This document shows, piece by piece, positions 13,701 through 25,700 of a stretch of 64,000 nucleotides of DNA; position 1 is the stretch's first letter, and each line of letters begins with the position of its first letter. This stretch comes from Cladorhizidae sp. MBARI D1340-BT2. Its lineage: Eukaryota; Porifera; Demospongiae; Poecilosclerida; Cladorhizidae. The position numbers and the translations under genes were made by a program. Under the pieces are notes generated by a model. The model made no database searches, had not been told where the DNA came from, and worked only from the letters and a program-made list of their open reading frames with translations. Location: positions 45,078 to 109,077 of the forward strand of contig JAQNBH010000163.1 in NCBI GenBank assembly GCA_028752905.1. Reading direction: 5' to 3'.

Positions 13701-16700
13701 TGTATGTGTGGGGGGAGCAAGTGTCTGACCCAAGTCTGTATGTGTGGGGGGAGCAAGTGCCTGACCAAAGTCTGTATGTGTGGGGGGAGCAAGTGTCTGA
13801 TCCAAGTCTGTATGTGTGGGGGGAGCAAGTGTCTGACCCAAGTCTGTATGTTTGGGGGGAGCAAGTGCCTGACCCAAGTCTGTATGTGTGGGGGGAGCAA
13901 GTGCCTGACCCAAGTCTGTATGTGTGGGGGGAGCAAGTGTCTGACCCAAGTCTGTATGTGTGGGGGGAGCAAGTGCCTGACCCAAGTCTGTATGTGTGGG
14001 GTGAGCAAGTGCCTGACCCAAGTCTGTATGTGTGGGGGGAGCAAGTGTCTGACCCAAGTCTGTATGTGTGGGGGGAGCAAGTGCCTGACTCAAGTCTGTA
14101 TGTGTGGGGGGAGCAAGTGTCTGACCCAAGTCTGTATGTGTGGAGGGAGCAAGTGCCTGACCCAAGTCTGTATGTGTGGGGGGAGCAAGTGTCTGACCCA
14201 AGTCTGTATGTGTGGGGGGAGCAAGTGTTTGACCCAAGTCTGTATGTATGGGGGGAGCAAGTGCCTGACCCAAGTCTGTATGTGTGGGGGGAGCAAGTGT
14301 TTGACCCAAGTCTGTATGTATGGGGGGAGCAAGTGCCTGACCCAAGTCTGTATGTGTGGGGGGAGCAAGTGCCTGACCCAAGTCTGTATGTGTGGGGGGA
14401 GCAAGTGTCTGACCCAAGTCTGTATGTGTGGGGGGAGCAAGTGCCTGACCCAAGTCTGTATGTGTGGGGGGAGCAATTGTCTGACCCAAGTCTGTATGTG
14501 TGGGGGGAGCAAGTGCCTGACCCAAGTCTGTATGTATGGGGGGAGCAAGTGCCTGACCCAAGTCTGTATGTGTGGGGGGAGCAAATGCCTGACCCAAGTC
14601 TGTATGTGTGGGGGGAGCAAGTGCCTGACCCAAGTCAGTATGTGTGTGGGGGAGCAAGTGCCTGACCCAAGTCTGTATGCGTGGGGGGAGCAAGTGCCTG
14701 ACCCAAGTCTGTATGTGGTGGGGGAGCAAGTGTCTGACCCAAGTCTGTATGTGTGGGGGGAGCAAGTGCCTGACCCAAGTCTGTATGTGTGGGGGGAGCA
14801 AGTGCCTGACCCAAGTCTGTATGTGTGGGGGGAGCAAGTGTCTGACCCAAGTCTGTATGTGTGGGTGGAGCAAGTGCCTGACCCAAGTGTGTATGTGTGG
14901 GGGGAGCAAGTGCCTGACCCAAGTCTGTATGTGTGGGGGGGAGCAAGTGCCGGACCCAAGTCTGTATGTGTGGGGGGAGCAAGTGCCTGACCCAAGTCTG
15001 TATGTGTGTGGGGAGCAAGTGCCTGACCCAAGTCTGTCTGTGTGGGGGGAGCAAGTGTCTGACCCAAGTCTGTATGTGTTGGGGAAGCAAGTCTGTATGT
15101 GTGGGGGGAGCAAGTGCCTGACCCAAGTCTGTATGTGTGGAGAGAGCAAGTGCCTGACCCAAGTCTGTATGTGTGGGGGGAGCAAGTGTCTGACCCAAGT
15201 CTGTATGTGTGGGGGGAGCAAGTGTCTGACCCAAGTCTGTATGTGTGGGGGGAGCAATTGTCTGACCCAAGTCTGTATGTGTGGGGGGAGCAAGTGCCTG
15301 ACCCAAGTCTGTATGTGTGGGGGGAGCAAGTGCCTGACCCAAGTCTGTATGTGTGGGGGGAGCAAGTGTCTGACCCAAGTCTGTATGTATGGGGGGAGCA
15401 AGTGCCTGACCCAAGTCTGTATGTGTGGGGGGAGCAAGTGTCTGACCCAAGTCTGTATGTGTGGGGGGAGCAAGTGCCTGACCCAAGTCTGTATGTGTGG
15501 GGGGAGCAAGTATCTGACCCAAGTCTGTATGTGTGGGGGGAGCAAGTCTGTATGTGTGGGGGGAGCAAGTGTCTGACCCAAGTCTGTATGTGTGGGGGGA
15601 GCAAGTGCCTGACCCAAGTCTGTATGTGTGGGGGGAGCAAGTGTCTGACCCAAGTCTGTATGTGTTGGTGGGAGCAAGTGTCTGACCCAAGTCTGTATGT
15701 GTGGGGGAGCAAGTGTCTGTATGTGTGGGGGGAGCAAGTGTCTGACCCAAGTCTGTATGTGTGGGGGGGAGCAAGTGCCTGACCCAAGTCTGTATGTGTG
15801 GGGGGAGCAAGTGCCTAACCCAAGTCTGTATGTGTGGGGGGAGCAAGTCTGTATGTGTGGGGGGAGCAAGTGCCTGACCCAAGTCTGTATGTGTGGGGGG
15901 AGCAAGTGTCTGACCCAAGTCTGTATGTGAGTGGGGAGCAAGTGCCTGACCCAAGTCTGTATGTGTGGGGGGAGCAAGTGCCTGACCCAAGTCTGTATGT
16001 ATGGGTGGAGCAAGTGCCTGACCCAAGTCTGTATGTGTGGGGGGAGCTAGTGTCTGACCCAAGTCTGTAAGTGTGGGGGGAGCTAGTGTCTGACCCAAGT
16101 CTGTATGTGTAGGGGGAGCAAGTGCCTGACCCAAGTCTGTATGTGTGGAGGGAGCAAGTGCCTGACCCAAGTCTGTATGTGTGTGGGGAGCAAGTGCCTG
16201 ACTCAAGTCTGTATGTGTGGGGGGAGCAAGTGTCTGACCCAAATCTGTATGTGTGGGGGGAGCAAGTGTCTGATCCAAGTCTGTATGTGTGGGGGGAGCA
16301 AGTGCCTGACCCAAGTCTATATGTGTAGGGGGAGCAAGTGCCTGACCCAAGTCTGTATGTGTGGGGAGAGCAAGTGTCTGACCCAAGTCTGTATGTGTGG
16401 GGGGAGCAAGTGTCTGACCCAAGTCTGTATGTGTGGGGGGAGCAAGTGCCTGACCCAAGTCTGTATGTGTGGGGGGAGCAAGTGTCTGACCCAAGTCTGT
16501 ATGTGTGGGGGGAGCAAGTGCCTGACCCAGGTCTGTATGTGTGGGGGGAGCAAGTGTCTGACCCAAGTCTGTATGTGTGGGGGAGCAAGTGCCTGACCCA
16601 AGTCTGCATGTGTGGGGGGAGCAAGTGCCTTACCCAAGTCTGTATGTGTGGGGGGAGCAAGTGTCTGACCCAAGTCTGTATGTGTAGGGGGAGCAAGTGT

Positions 16701-19700
16701 CTGACCCAAGTCTGTATGTGTGGGGGGAGCAAGTGTCTGACCCAAGTCTGTATGTGTGGGGGGAGCAAGTGTCTGACCCAAGTCTGTATGTGTGGGGGGA
16801 GCAAGTGCCTGACCCAAGTCTGTATGTGTGGGGGGAGCAAGTGTCTGACCCAAGTCTGTATGTGTGGGGGGGAGCAAGTGCCTGACCCAAGTCTGTATGT
16901 GTGGGGGGAGCAAGTGTCTGACCCAAGTCTGTATGTGTGGGGGGAGCAAGTGTCTGACCCAAGTCTGTATGTGTGGGGGGAGCAATTGTCTGACCCAAGT
17001 CTGTATGTGTGGGGGGAGCAAGTGCCTGACCCAAGTCTGTATGTGTGGGGGGAGCAAGTGCCTGACCCAAGTCTGTATGTGTGGGGGGAGCAAGTGTCTG
17101 ACCCAAGTCTGTATGTATGGGGGGAGCAAGTGCCTGACCCAAGTCTGTATGTGTGGGGGGAGCAAGTGTCTGACCCAAGTCTGTATGTGTGGGGGGAGCA
17201 AGTGCCTGACCCAAGTCTGTATGTGTGGGGGGAGCAAGTGTCTGACCCAAGTCTGTTTGTGTGGGGGGAGCAAGTCTGTATGTGTGGGGGGAGCAAGTGT
17301 CTGACCCAAGTCTGTATGTGTGGGGGGAGCAAGTGCCTGACCCAAGTCTGTATGTGTGGGGGGAGCAAGTGTCTGACCCAAGTCTGTATGTGTTGGTGGG
17401 AGCAAGTGTCTGACCCAAGTCTGTATGTGTGGGGGAGCAAGTGTCTGTATGTGTGGGGGGAGCAAGTGTCTGACCCAAGTCTGTATGTGTGGGGGGGAGC
17501 AAGTGCCTGACCCAAGTCTGTATGTGTGGGGGGAGCAAGTGCCTAACCCAAGTCTGTATGTGTGGGGGGAGCAAGTCTGTATGTGTGGGGGGAGCAAGTG
17601 CCTGACCCAAGTCTGTATGTGTGGGGGGAGCAAGTGTCTGACCCAAGTCTGTATGTGAGTGGGGAGCAAGTGCCTGACCCAAGTCTGTATGTGTGGGGGG
17701 AGCAAGTGCCTGACCCAAGTCTGTATGTATGGGTGGAGCAAGTGCCTGACCCAAGTCTGTATGTGTGGGGGGAGCCTGACCCAAGTCTGTATGTGTGGGG
17801 GGAGCTAGTGTCTGACCCAAGTCTGTAAGTGTGGGGGGAGCTAGTGTCTGACCCAAGTCTGTATGTGTGGAGGGAGCAAGTGCCTGACCCAAGTCTGTAT
17901 GTGTGTGGGGAGCAAGTGCCTGACTCAAGTCTGTATGTGTGGGGGGAGCAAGTGTCTGACCCAAATCTGTATGTGTGGGGGGAGCAAGTGTCTGATCCAA
18001 GTCTGTATGTGTGGGGGGAGCAAGTGCCTGACCCAAGTCTGTATGTGTAGGGGGAGCAAGTGCCTGACCCAAGTCTGTATGTGTGGGGAGAGCAAGTGTC
18101 TGACCCAAGTCTGTATGTGTGGGGGGAGCAAGTGTCTGACCCAAGTCTGTATGTGTGGGGGGAGCAAGTGCCTGACCCAAGTCTGTATGTGTGGGGGGAG
18201 CAAGTGTCTGACCCAAGTCTGTATGTGTGGGGGGAGCAAGTGCCTGACCCAGGTCTGTATGTGTGGGGGGAGCAAGTGTCTGACCCAAGTCTGTATGTGT
18301 GGGGGAGCAAGTGCCTGACCCAAGTCTGCATGTGTGGGGGGAGCAAGTGCCTTACCCAAGTCTGTATGTGTGGGGGGAGCAAGTGTCTGACCCAAGTCTG
18401 TATGTGTAGGGGGAGCAAGTGTCTGACCCAAGTCTGTATGTGTGGGGGGAGCAAGTGTCTGACCCAAGTCTGTATGTGTGGGGGGAGCAAGTGTCTGACC
18501 CAAGTCTGTATGTGTGGGGGGAGCAAGTGCCTGACCCAAGTCTGTATGTGTGGGGGGAGCAAGTGTCTGACCCAAGTCTGTATGTGTGGGGGGGAGCAAG
18601 TGCCTGACCCAAGTCTGTATGTGTGGGGGGAGCAAGTGTCTGACCCAAGTCTGTATGTGTGGGGGGAGCAAGTGCCTGACCCAAGTCTGTATGTGTGGGG
18701 GGAGCAAGTGCCTGACCAAAGTCTGTATGTGTGGGCGGAGCAAGTGCCTGACCCAAGTCTGTATGTGTGGGGGGAGCAAGTGCCTGACCCAAGTCTGTAT
18801 GTATGGGGGGTGCAAGTGCCTGACCCAAGTCTGTATGTGTGGGGGGAGCAAGTGTCTGACACAAGTCTGTATGTGTGGGGGGAGCAAGTGCCTGACCCAA
18901 GTCTGTATGTGTGGGGGGAGCAAGTGTCTGACCCAAGTCTGTATGAGTGGGGGGAGCAAGTGCCTGACCCAAGTCTGTATGTGTGGGGGGAGCAAGTGCC
19001 TGACCCAAGTCTGTATGTGTGGGGGGAGCAAGTGCCTGACCCAAGTCTGTATGTGTGGGGGGAGCAAGTGCCTGACCCAAGTCTGTATGTCTGGGGGGAG
19101 CAAGTGCCTGGCCCAAGTCTGTATGTGTGGGGGGAGCAAGTGTCTGACCCAAGTCTGTATGTGTGGGGGGAGCAAGTGTCTGACCCAAGTCTGTATGTGT
19201 GGGTGGAGCAAGTGCCTGACCCAAGTCTGTATGTGTGGGGGGAGTCTGACCCAAGTCTGTATGTGTGGGGGGAGCTAGTGTCTGACCCAAGTCTGTATGT
19301 GTGGGGGGAGCTAGTGTCTGACCCAAGTCTGTATGTGTAGGGGGAGCAAGTGCCTGACCCAAGTCTGTATGTGTGGAGGGAGCAAGTGCCTGACCCAAGT
19401 CTGTACGTGTGTGGGGAGCAAGTGCCTGACTCAAGTCTGTATGTGTGGGGGGAGCAAGTGTCTGACCCAAATCTGTATGTGTGGGGGGAGCAAGTGTCTG
19501 ATCCAAGTCTGTATGTGTGGGGGGAGCAAGTGCCTGACCCAAGTCTGTATGTGTAGGGGGAGCAAGTGCCTGACCCAAGTCTGTATGTGTGGGGAGAGCA
19601 AGTGTCTGACCCAAGTCTGTATGTGTGGGGGGAGCAAGTGTCTGACCCAAGTCTGTATGTGTGGGGGGAGCAAGTGCCTGACCCAAGTCTGTATGTGTGG

Positions 19701-22700
19701 GGGGAGCAAGTGTCTGACCCAAGTCTGTATGTGTGGGGGGAGCAAGTGCCTGACCCAGGTCTGTATGTGTGGGGGGAGCAAGTGTCTGACCCAAGTCTGT
19801 ATGTGTGGGGGAGCAAGTGCCTGACCCAAGTCTGCATGTGTGGGGGGAGCAAGTGCCTTACCCAAGTCTGTATGTGTGGGGGGAGCAAGTGTCTGACCCA
19901 AGTCTGTATGTGTGGGGGGAGCAAGTGTCTGACCCAAGTCTGTATGTGTGGTGGGAGCAAGTGTCTGACCCAAGTCTGTATGTGTGGGGGGAGCAAGTAT
20001 CTGACCCAAGTCTGTATGTGTGGGGGGAGCAAGTGCCTGACCCAAGTCTGTATGTGTGGGGGGAGCAAGTGTCTGACCCAAGTCTGTATGTGTGGGGGGG
20101 AGCAAGTGCCTGACCCAAGTCTGTATGTGTGGGGGGAGCAAGTGTCTGACCCAAGTCTGTATGTGTGGGGGGAGCAAGTGCCTGACCCAAGTCTGTATGT
20201 GTGGGGGGAGCAAGTGCCTGACCCAAGTCTGTATGTGTGGGGGGAGCAAGTGCCTAACCCAAGTCTGTATGTGTGGGGGGAGCAAGTGCCTGACCCAAGT
20301 CTGTATGTATGGGGGGTGCAAGTGCCTGACCCAAGTCTGTATGTGTGGGGGGAGCAAGTGTCTGACACAAGTCTGTATGTGTGGGGGGGCAAGTGTCTGA
20401 CCCAAGTCTGTATGTGTGGGGGGAGCAAGTGCCTGACCCAAGTCTGTATGTGTGGGGGGAGCAAGTGCCTGGCCCAAGTCTGTATGTGTGGGGGGAGCAA
20501 GTGCCTGACCCAAGTCTGTATGTGTGAGGGGAGCAAGTGCCTGACCCAAGTCTGTATGTGTGGGGGGAGCAAGTGCCTGACCCAAGTCTGTATGTGTGGG
20601 GGGAGCAAGTGTCTGACCCAAGTCTGTATGTGTGGGGGGAGCAAGTGCCTGACCCAAGTCTGTATGTGTGGGGGGGGAGCAAGTGTCTGACCCAAGTCTG
20701 TATGTGTGGGGGGAGCAAGTGCCTGACCCAAGTCTGTATGTGTGGGGGGAGCAAGTGCCTGACCCAAATCTGTATGTGTGGGGGGAGCAAGTGTCTGACC
20801 CAAGTCTGTATGAGTGGGGGTAGCAAGTGCCTGACCCAAGTCTGTATGTGTGGGGGGAGCAAGTGCCTGACCCAAGTCTGTATGTGTGGGGGGAGCAAGT
20901 GCCTGACCCAAGTCTGTATGTGTGGGGGGAGCAAGTGCCTGACCCAAGTCTGTATGTCTGGGGGGAGCAAGTGCCTGGCCCAAGTCTGTATGTGTGGGGG
21001 GAGCAAGTGTCTGACCCAAGTCTGTATGTGTGGGGGGAGCAAGTGTCTGACCCAAGTCTGTATGTGTGGGGGGAGCAAGTGCCTGACCCAAGTCTGTATG
21101 TGTGGGGGGAGCAAGTGTCTGACCCAAGTCTGTATGTGTGGAGGGAGCAAGTGCCTGACCCAAGTCTGTATGTGTGGGGGGAGCAAGTGTCTGACCCAAG
21201 TCTGTATGTGTGGGGGGAGCAAGTGCATGGTCCAAGTCTGTATGTGTGGGGGGAGCAAGTGCCTGACCCAAGTCTGTATGTGTGGGGGGAGCAAGTGCCT
21301 GACCCAAGTCTGTATGTGTGGGGGGAGCAAGTGTCTGACCCAAGTCTGTATGTGTGGGGGGGGCAAGTGTCTGACCCAAGTCTGTATGTGTGGGGGGAGC
21401 AAGTGCCTGACCCAAGTCTGTATGTGTGGGGGGAGCAAGTGTCTGACCGAAGTCTGTATGTGTGGGGGGAGCAAGTGCCTGACCCAAGTCTGTATGTGTG
21501 GGGGGAGCAAGTGCCTGACCCAAGTCTGTATGTGTGGGGGAGCAAGTGCCTGGCCCAAGTCTGTAGGTGTGGGGGGAGCAAGTGTCTGACCCAAGTCTGT
21601 ATGTGTGGGGGGAGCAAGTGCCTGACCCAAGTCTGTATGTGTGGGGGGAGCAAGTGCCTGACCCAAGTCTGTATGTGTGGGGGGAGCAAGTGCCTGACCC
21701 AAGTCTCTATGTGTGGGAGGAGCAAGTGCCTGACCCAAGTCTGTATGTGTGGGGGGAGCAAGTGTCTGACCCAAATCTGTATGTGTTGGTGGGAGCAAGT
21801 GTCTGACCCAAGTCTGTATGTGTGGGGGAGCAAGTGTCTGTATGTGTGGGGGGAGCAAGTGTCTGACCCAAGTCTGTATGTGTGGGGGGAAGCAAGTGCC
21901 TGACCCAAGTCTGTATGTGTGGGGGGAGCAAGTGCCTAACCCAAGTCTGTATGTGTGGGGGGAGCAAGTCTGTATGTGTGGGGGGAGCAAGTGCCTGACC
22001 CAAGTCTGTATGTGTGGGGGGAGCAAGTGTCTGACCCAAGTCTGTATGTGAGTGGGGAGCAAGTGTCTGACCCAAGTCTGTATGTGTGGGGGGAGCAAGT
22101 GCCTGACCCAAGTCTGTATGTGTGGGTGGAGCAAGTGCCTGACCCAAGTCTGTATGTGTGGGGGGAGCCTGACCCAAGTCTGTATGTGTGGGGGGAGCTA
22201 GTGTCTGACCCAAGTCAGTATGTGTGGGGGGAGCAAGTGCCTGACCCAAGTCTGTATGTGTAGGGGGAGCAAGTGCCTGACCCAAGTCTGTATGTGTGGA
22301 GGGAGCAAGTGCCTGACCCAAGTCTGTATGTGTGTGGGGAGCAAGTGCCTGACTCAAGTCTGTATGTGTGGGGGGAGCAAGTGTCTGACCCAAATCTGTA
22401 TGCGTGGGGGGAGCAAGTGTCCGATCCAAGTCTGTATGTGTGGGGGGAGCAAGTGCCTGACCCAAGTCTGTATGTGTAGGGGGAGCAAGTGCCTGACCCA
22501 AGTCTGTATGTGTGGGGAGAGCAAGTGTCTGACCCAAGTCTGTATGTGTGGGGGGAGCAAGTGTCTGACCCAAGTCTGTATGTGTGGGGGGAGCAAGTGC
22601 CTGACCCAAGTCTGTATGTGTGGGGGGAGCAAGTGTCTGACCCAAGTCTGTATGTGTGGGGGGAGCAAGTGCCTGACCCAGGTCTGTATGTGTGGGGGGA

Positions 22701-25700
22701 GCAAGTGTCTGACCCAAGTCTGTATGTGTGGGGGAGCAAGTGCCTGACCCAAGTCTGCATGTGTGGGGGGAGCAAGTGTCTGACCCAAGTCTGTATGTGT
22801 GGGGGGAGCAAGTGTCTGACCCAAGTCTGTATGTGTGGGGGGAGCAAGTGTCTGACCCAAGTCTGTATGTGTGGGGGGAGCAAGTGTCTGACCCAAGTCT
22901 GTATGTGTGCGGGGAGCAAGTGCCTGACCCAAGTCTGTATGTGTGGGGGGAGCAAGTGTCTGACCCAAGTCTGTATGTGTGGGGGGGAGCAAGTGCCTGA
23001 CCCAAGTCTGTATGTGTGGGGGGAGCAAGTGTCTGACCCAAGTCTGTATGTGTGGGGGGAGCAAGTGCCTGACCCAAGTCTGTATGTGTGGGGGGAGCAA
23101 GTGCCTGACCCAAGTCTGTATGTGTGGGGGGAGCAAGTGCCTGACCCAAGTCTGTATGTGTGGGGGGAGCAAGTGCCTGACCCAAGTCTGTATGTATGGG
23201 GGGTGCAAGTGCCTGACCCAAGTCTGTATGTGTGGGGGGAGCAAGTGTCTGACACAAGTCTGTATGTGTGGGGGGGCAAGTGTCTGACCCAAGTCTGTAT
23301 GTGTGGGGGGAGCAAGTGCCTGACCCAAGTCTGTATGTGTGGGGGGAGCAAGTGCCTGGCCCAAGTCTGTATGTGTGGGGGGAGCAAGTGCCTGACCCAA
23401 GTCTGTATGTGTGGGGGGAGCAAGTGCCTGACCCAAGTCTGTATGTGTGGGGGGAGCAAGTGCCTGACCCAAGTCTGTATGTGTGGGGGGAGCAAGTGTC
23501 TGACCCAAGTCTGTATGTGTGGGGGGAGCAAGTGCCTGACCCAAGTCTGTATGTGTGGGGGGGAGCAAGTGTCAGACCCAAGTCTGTATGTGTGGGGGGA
23601 GCAAGTGCCTGACCCAAGTCTGTATGTGTGGGGGGAGCAAGTGCCTGACCCAAATCTGTATGTGTGGGGGGAGCAAGTGTCTGACCCAAGTCTGTATGAG
23701 TGGGGGGAGCAAGTGCCTGACCCAAGTCTGTATGTGTGGGGGGAGCAAGTGCCTGACCCAAGTCTGTATGTGTGGGGGGAGCAAGTGCCTGACCCAAGTC
23801 TGTATGTGTGGGGGGAGCAAGTGCCTGACCCAAGTCTGTATGTCTGGGGGGAGCAAGTGCCTGGCCCAAGTCTGTATGTGTGGGGGGAGCAAGTGTCTGA
23901 CCCAAGTCTGTATGTGTGGGGGGAGCAAGTGTCTGACCCAAGTCTGTATGTGTGGGGAGAGCAAGTGCCTGACCCAAGTCTGTATGTGTGGGGGGAGCAA
24001 GTGTCTGACCCAAGTCTGTATGTGTGGAGGGAGCAAGTGCCTGACCCAAGTCTGTATGTGTGGGGGGAGCAAGTGTCTGACCCAAGTCTGTATGTGTGGG
24101 GGGAGCAAGTGTCTGACCCAAGTCTGTATGTGTGGGGGGAGCAAGTGTCTGGCCAAAGTCTGTATGTGTGGGGGGAGCAAGTGTCTGACCCAAGTCTGTA
24201 TGTGTGGGGGGAGCAAGTGCCTGACCCAAGTCTTTTATGTGTGTGGGGGCAAGTGTCTGACCCAAGTCTGTATGTGTGGGGGGAGCAAGTGCCTGACCCA
24301 AGTCTGTATGTGTGGGGGGAGCAAGTGCCTGACCCAAGTCTGTATGTGTGGGGTGAGCAAGTGCCTGACCCAAGTCTGTATGTGTGGGGGGAGCGATCCC
24401 AAGTCTGTATGTGTGGGGGGAGCAAGTGCCTGGACCAAGTCTGTATGTGTGTGGGGAGCAAGTGTCTGGCCCAAGTCTGTATGTGTGGGGGGAGCAAGTG
24501 CCTGACCCAAGTCTGTATGTGTGAGGGGAGCAAGTGCCTGACCCAAGTCTGTATGTGGGGGGAGCAAGTTTCTGACCCAAGTCTGTATGTGTGGGGGGAG
24601 CAAGTGCCTGACCCAAGTCTGTATGTGTGGGGGGAGCAAGTGTCTGACCCAAGTCTGTATGTGTGGGGGGAGCAAGTGCCTGACCCAAGTCTGTATGTGT
24701 GGGGGGAGCAAGTGTCTGACCCAAGTCTGTATGTGTGGGGGGAGCAAGTGCCTGATCCAAGTCTGTATGTGTGGGGGGAGCAAGTGCCTGACCCAAGTCT
24801 GTATGTGTGGGTGGAGCAAGTGCCTGACCCAAGTCTGTATGTGTGGGGGGAGCCTGACCCAAGTCTGTATGTGTGGGGGGAGTCTGTATGTGTGGGGGGA
24901 GCAAGTGTCTGATCCAAGTCTGTATGTGTGGGGGGAGCAAGTGCCTGACCAAAGTCTGTATGTGTGGGGGGAGCAAGTGTCTGACCCAAGTCTGTATGTG
25001 TGGGGGGAGCAAGTGTCTGACCCAAGTCTGTATGTGTGGGGGGAGCAAGTGCCTGACCCAAGTCTGTATGTGTGGGGGGAGCAAGTGTCTGACCCAAGTC
25101 TGTATGTGTGGGGGGAGCAAGTGCCTGACTCAAGTCTGTATGTGTGGGGGGAGCAAGTGTCTGACCCAAGTCTGTATGTGTGGAGGGAGCAAGTGCCTGA
25201 CCCAAGTCTGTATGTGTGGGGGGAGCAAGTGTCTGACCCAAGTCTGTATGTGTGGGGGGAGCAAGTGTTTGACCCAAGTCTGTATGTATGGGGGGAGCAA
25301 GTGCCTGACCCAAGTCTGTATGTGTGGGGGGAGCAAGTGTTTGACCCAAGTCTGTATGTATGGGGGGAGCAAGTGCCTGACCCAAGTCTGTATGTGTGGG
25401 GGGAGCAAGTGCCTGACCCAAGTCTGTATGTGTGGGGGGAGCAAGTGTCTGACCCAAGTCTGTATGTGTGGGGGGAGCAAGTGCCTGACCCAAGTCTGTA
25501 TGTGTGGGGGGAGCAATTGTCTGACCCAAGTCTGTATGTGTGGGGGGAGCAAGTGCCTGACCCAAGTCTATATGTATGGGGGGAGCAAGTGCCTGACCCA
25601 AGTCTGTATGTGTGGGGGGAGCAAGTGCCTGACCCAAGTCTGTATGTGTGGGGGGAGCAAGTGCCTGACCCAAGTCTGTATGTGTGTAGGGGAGCAAGTG

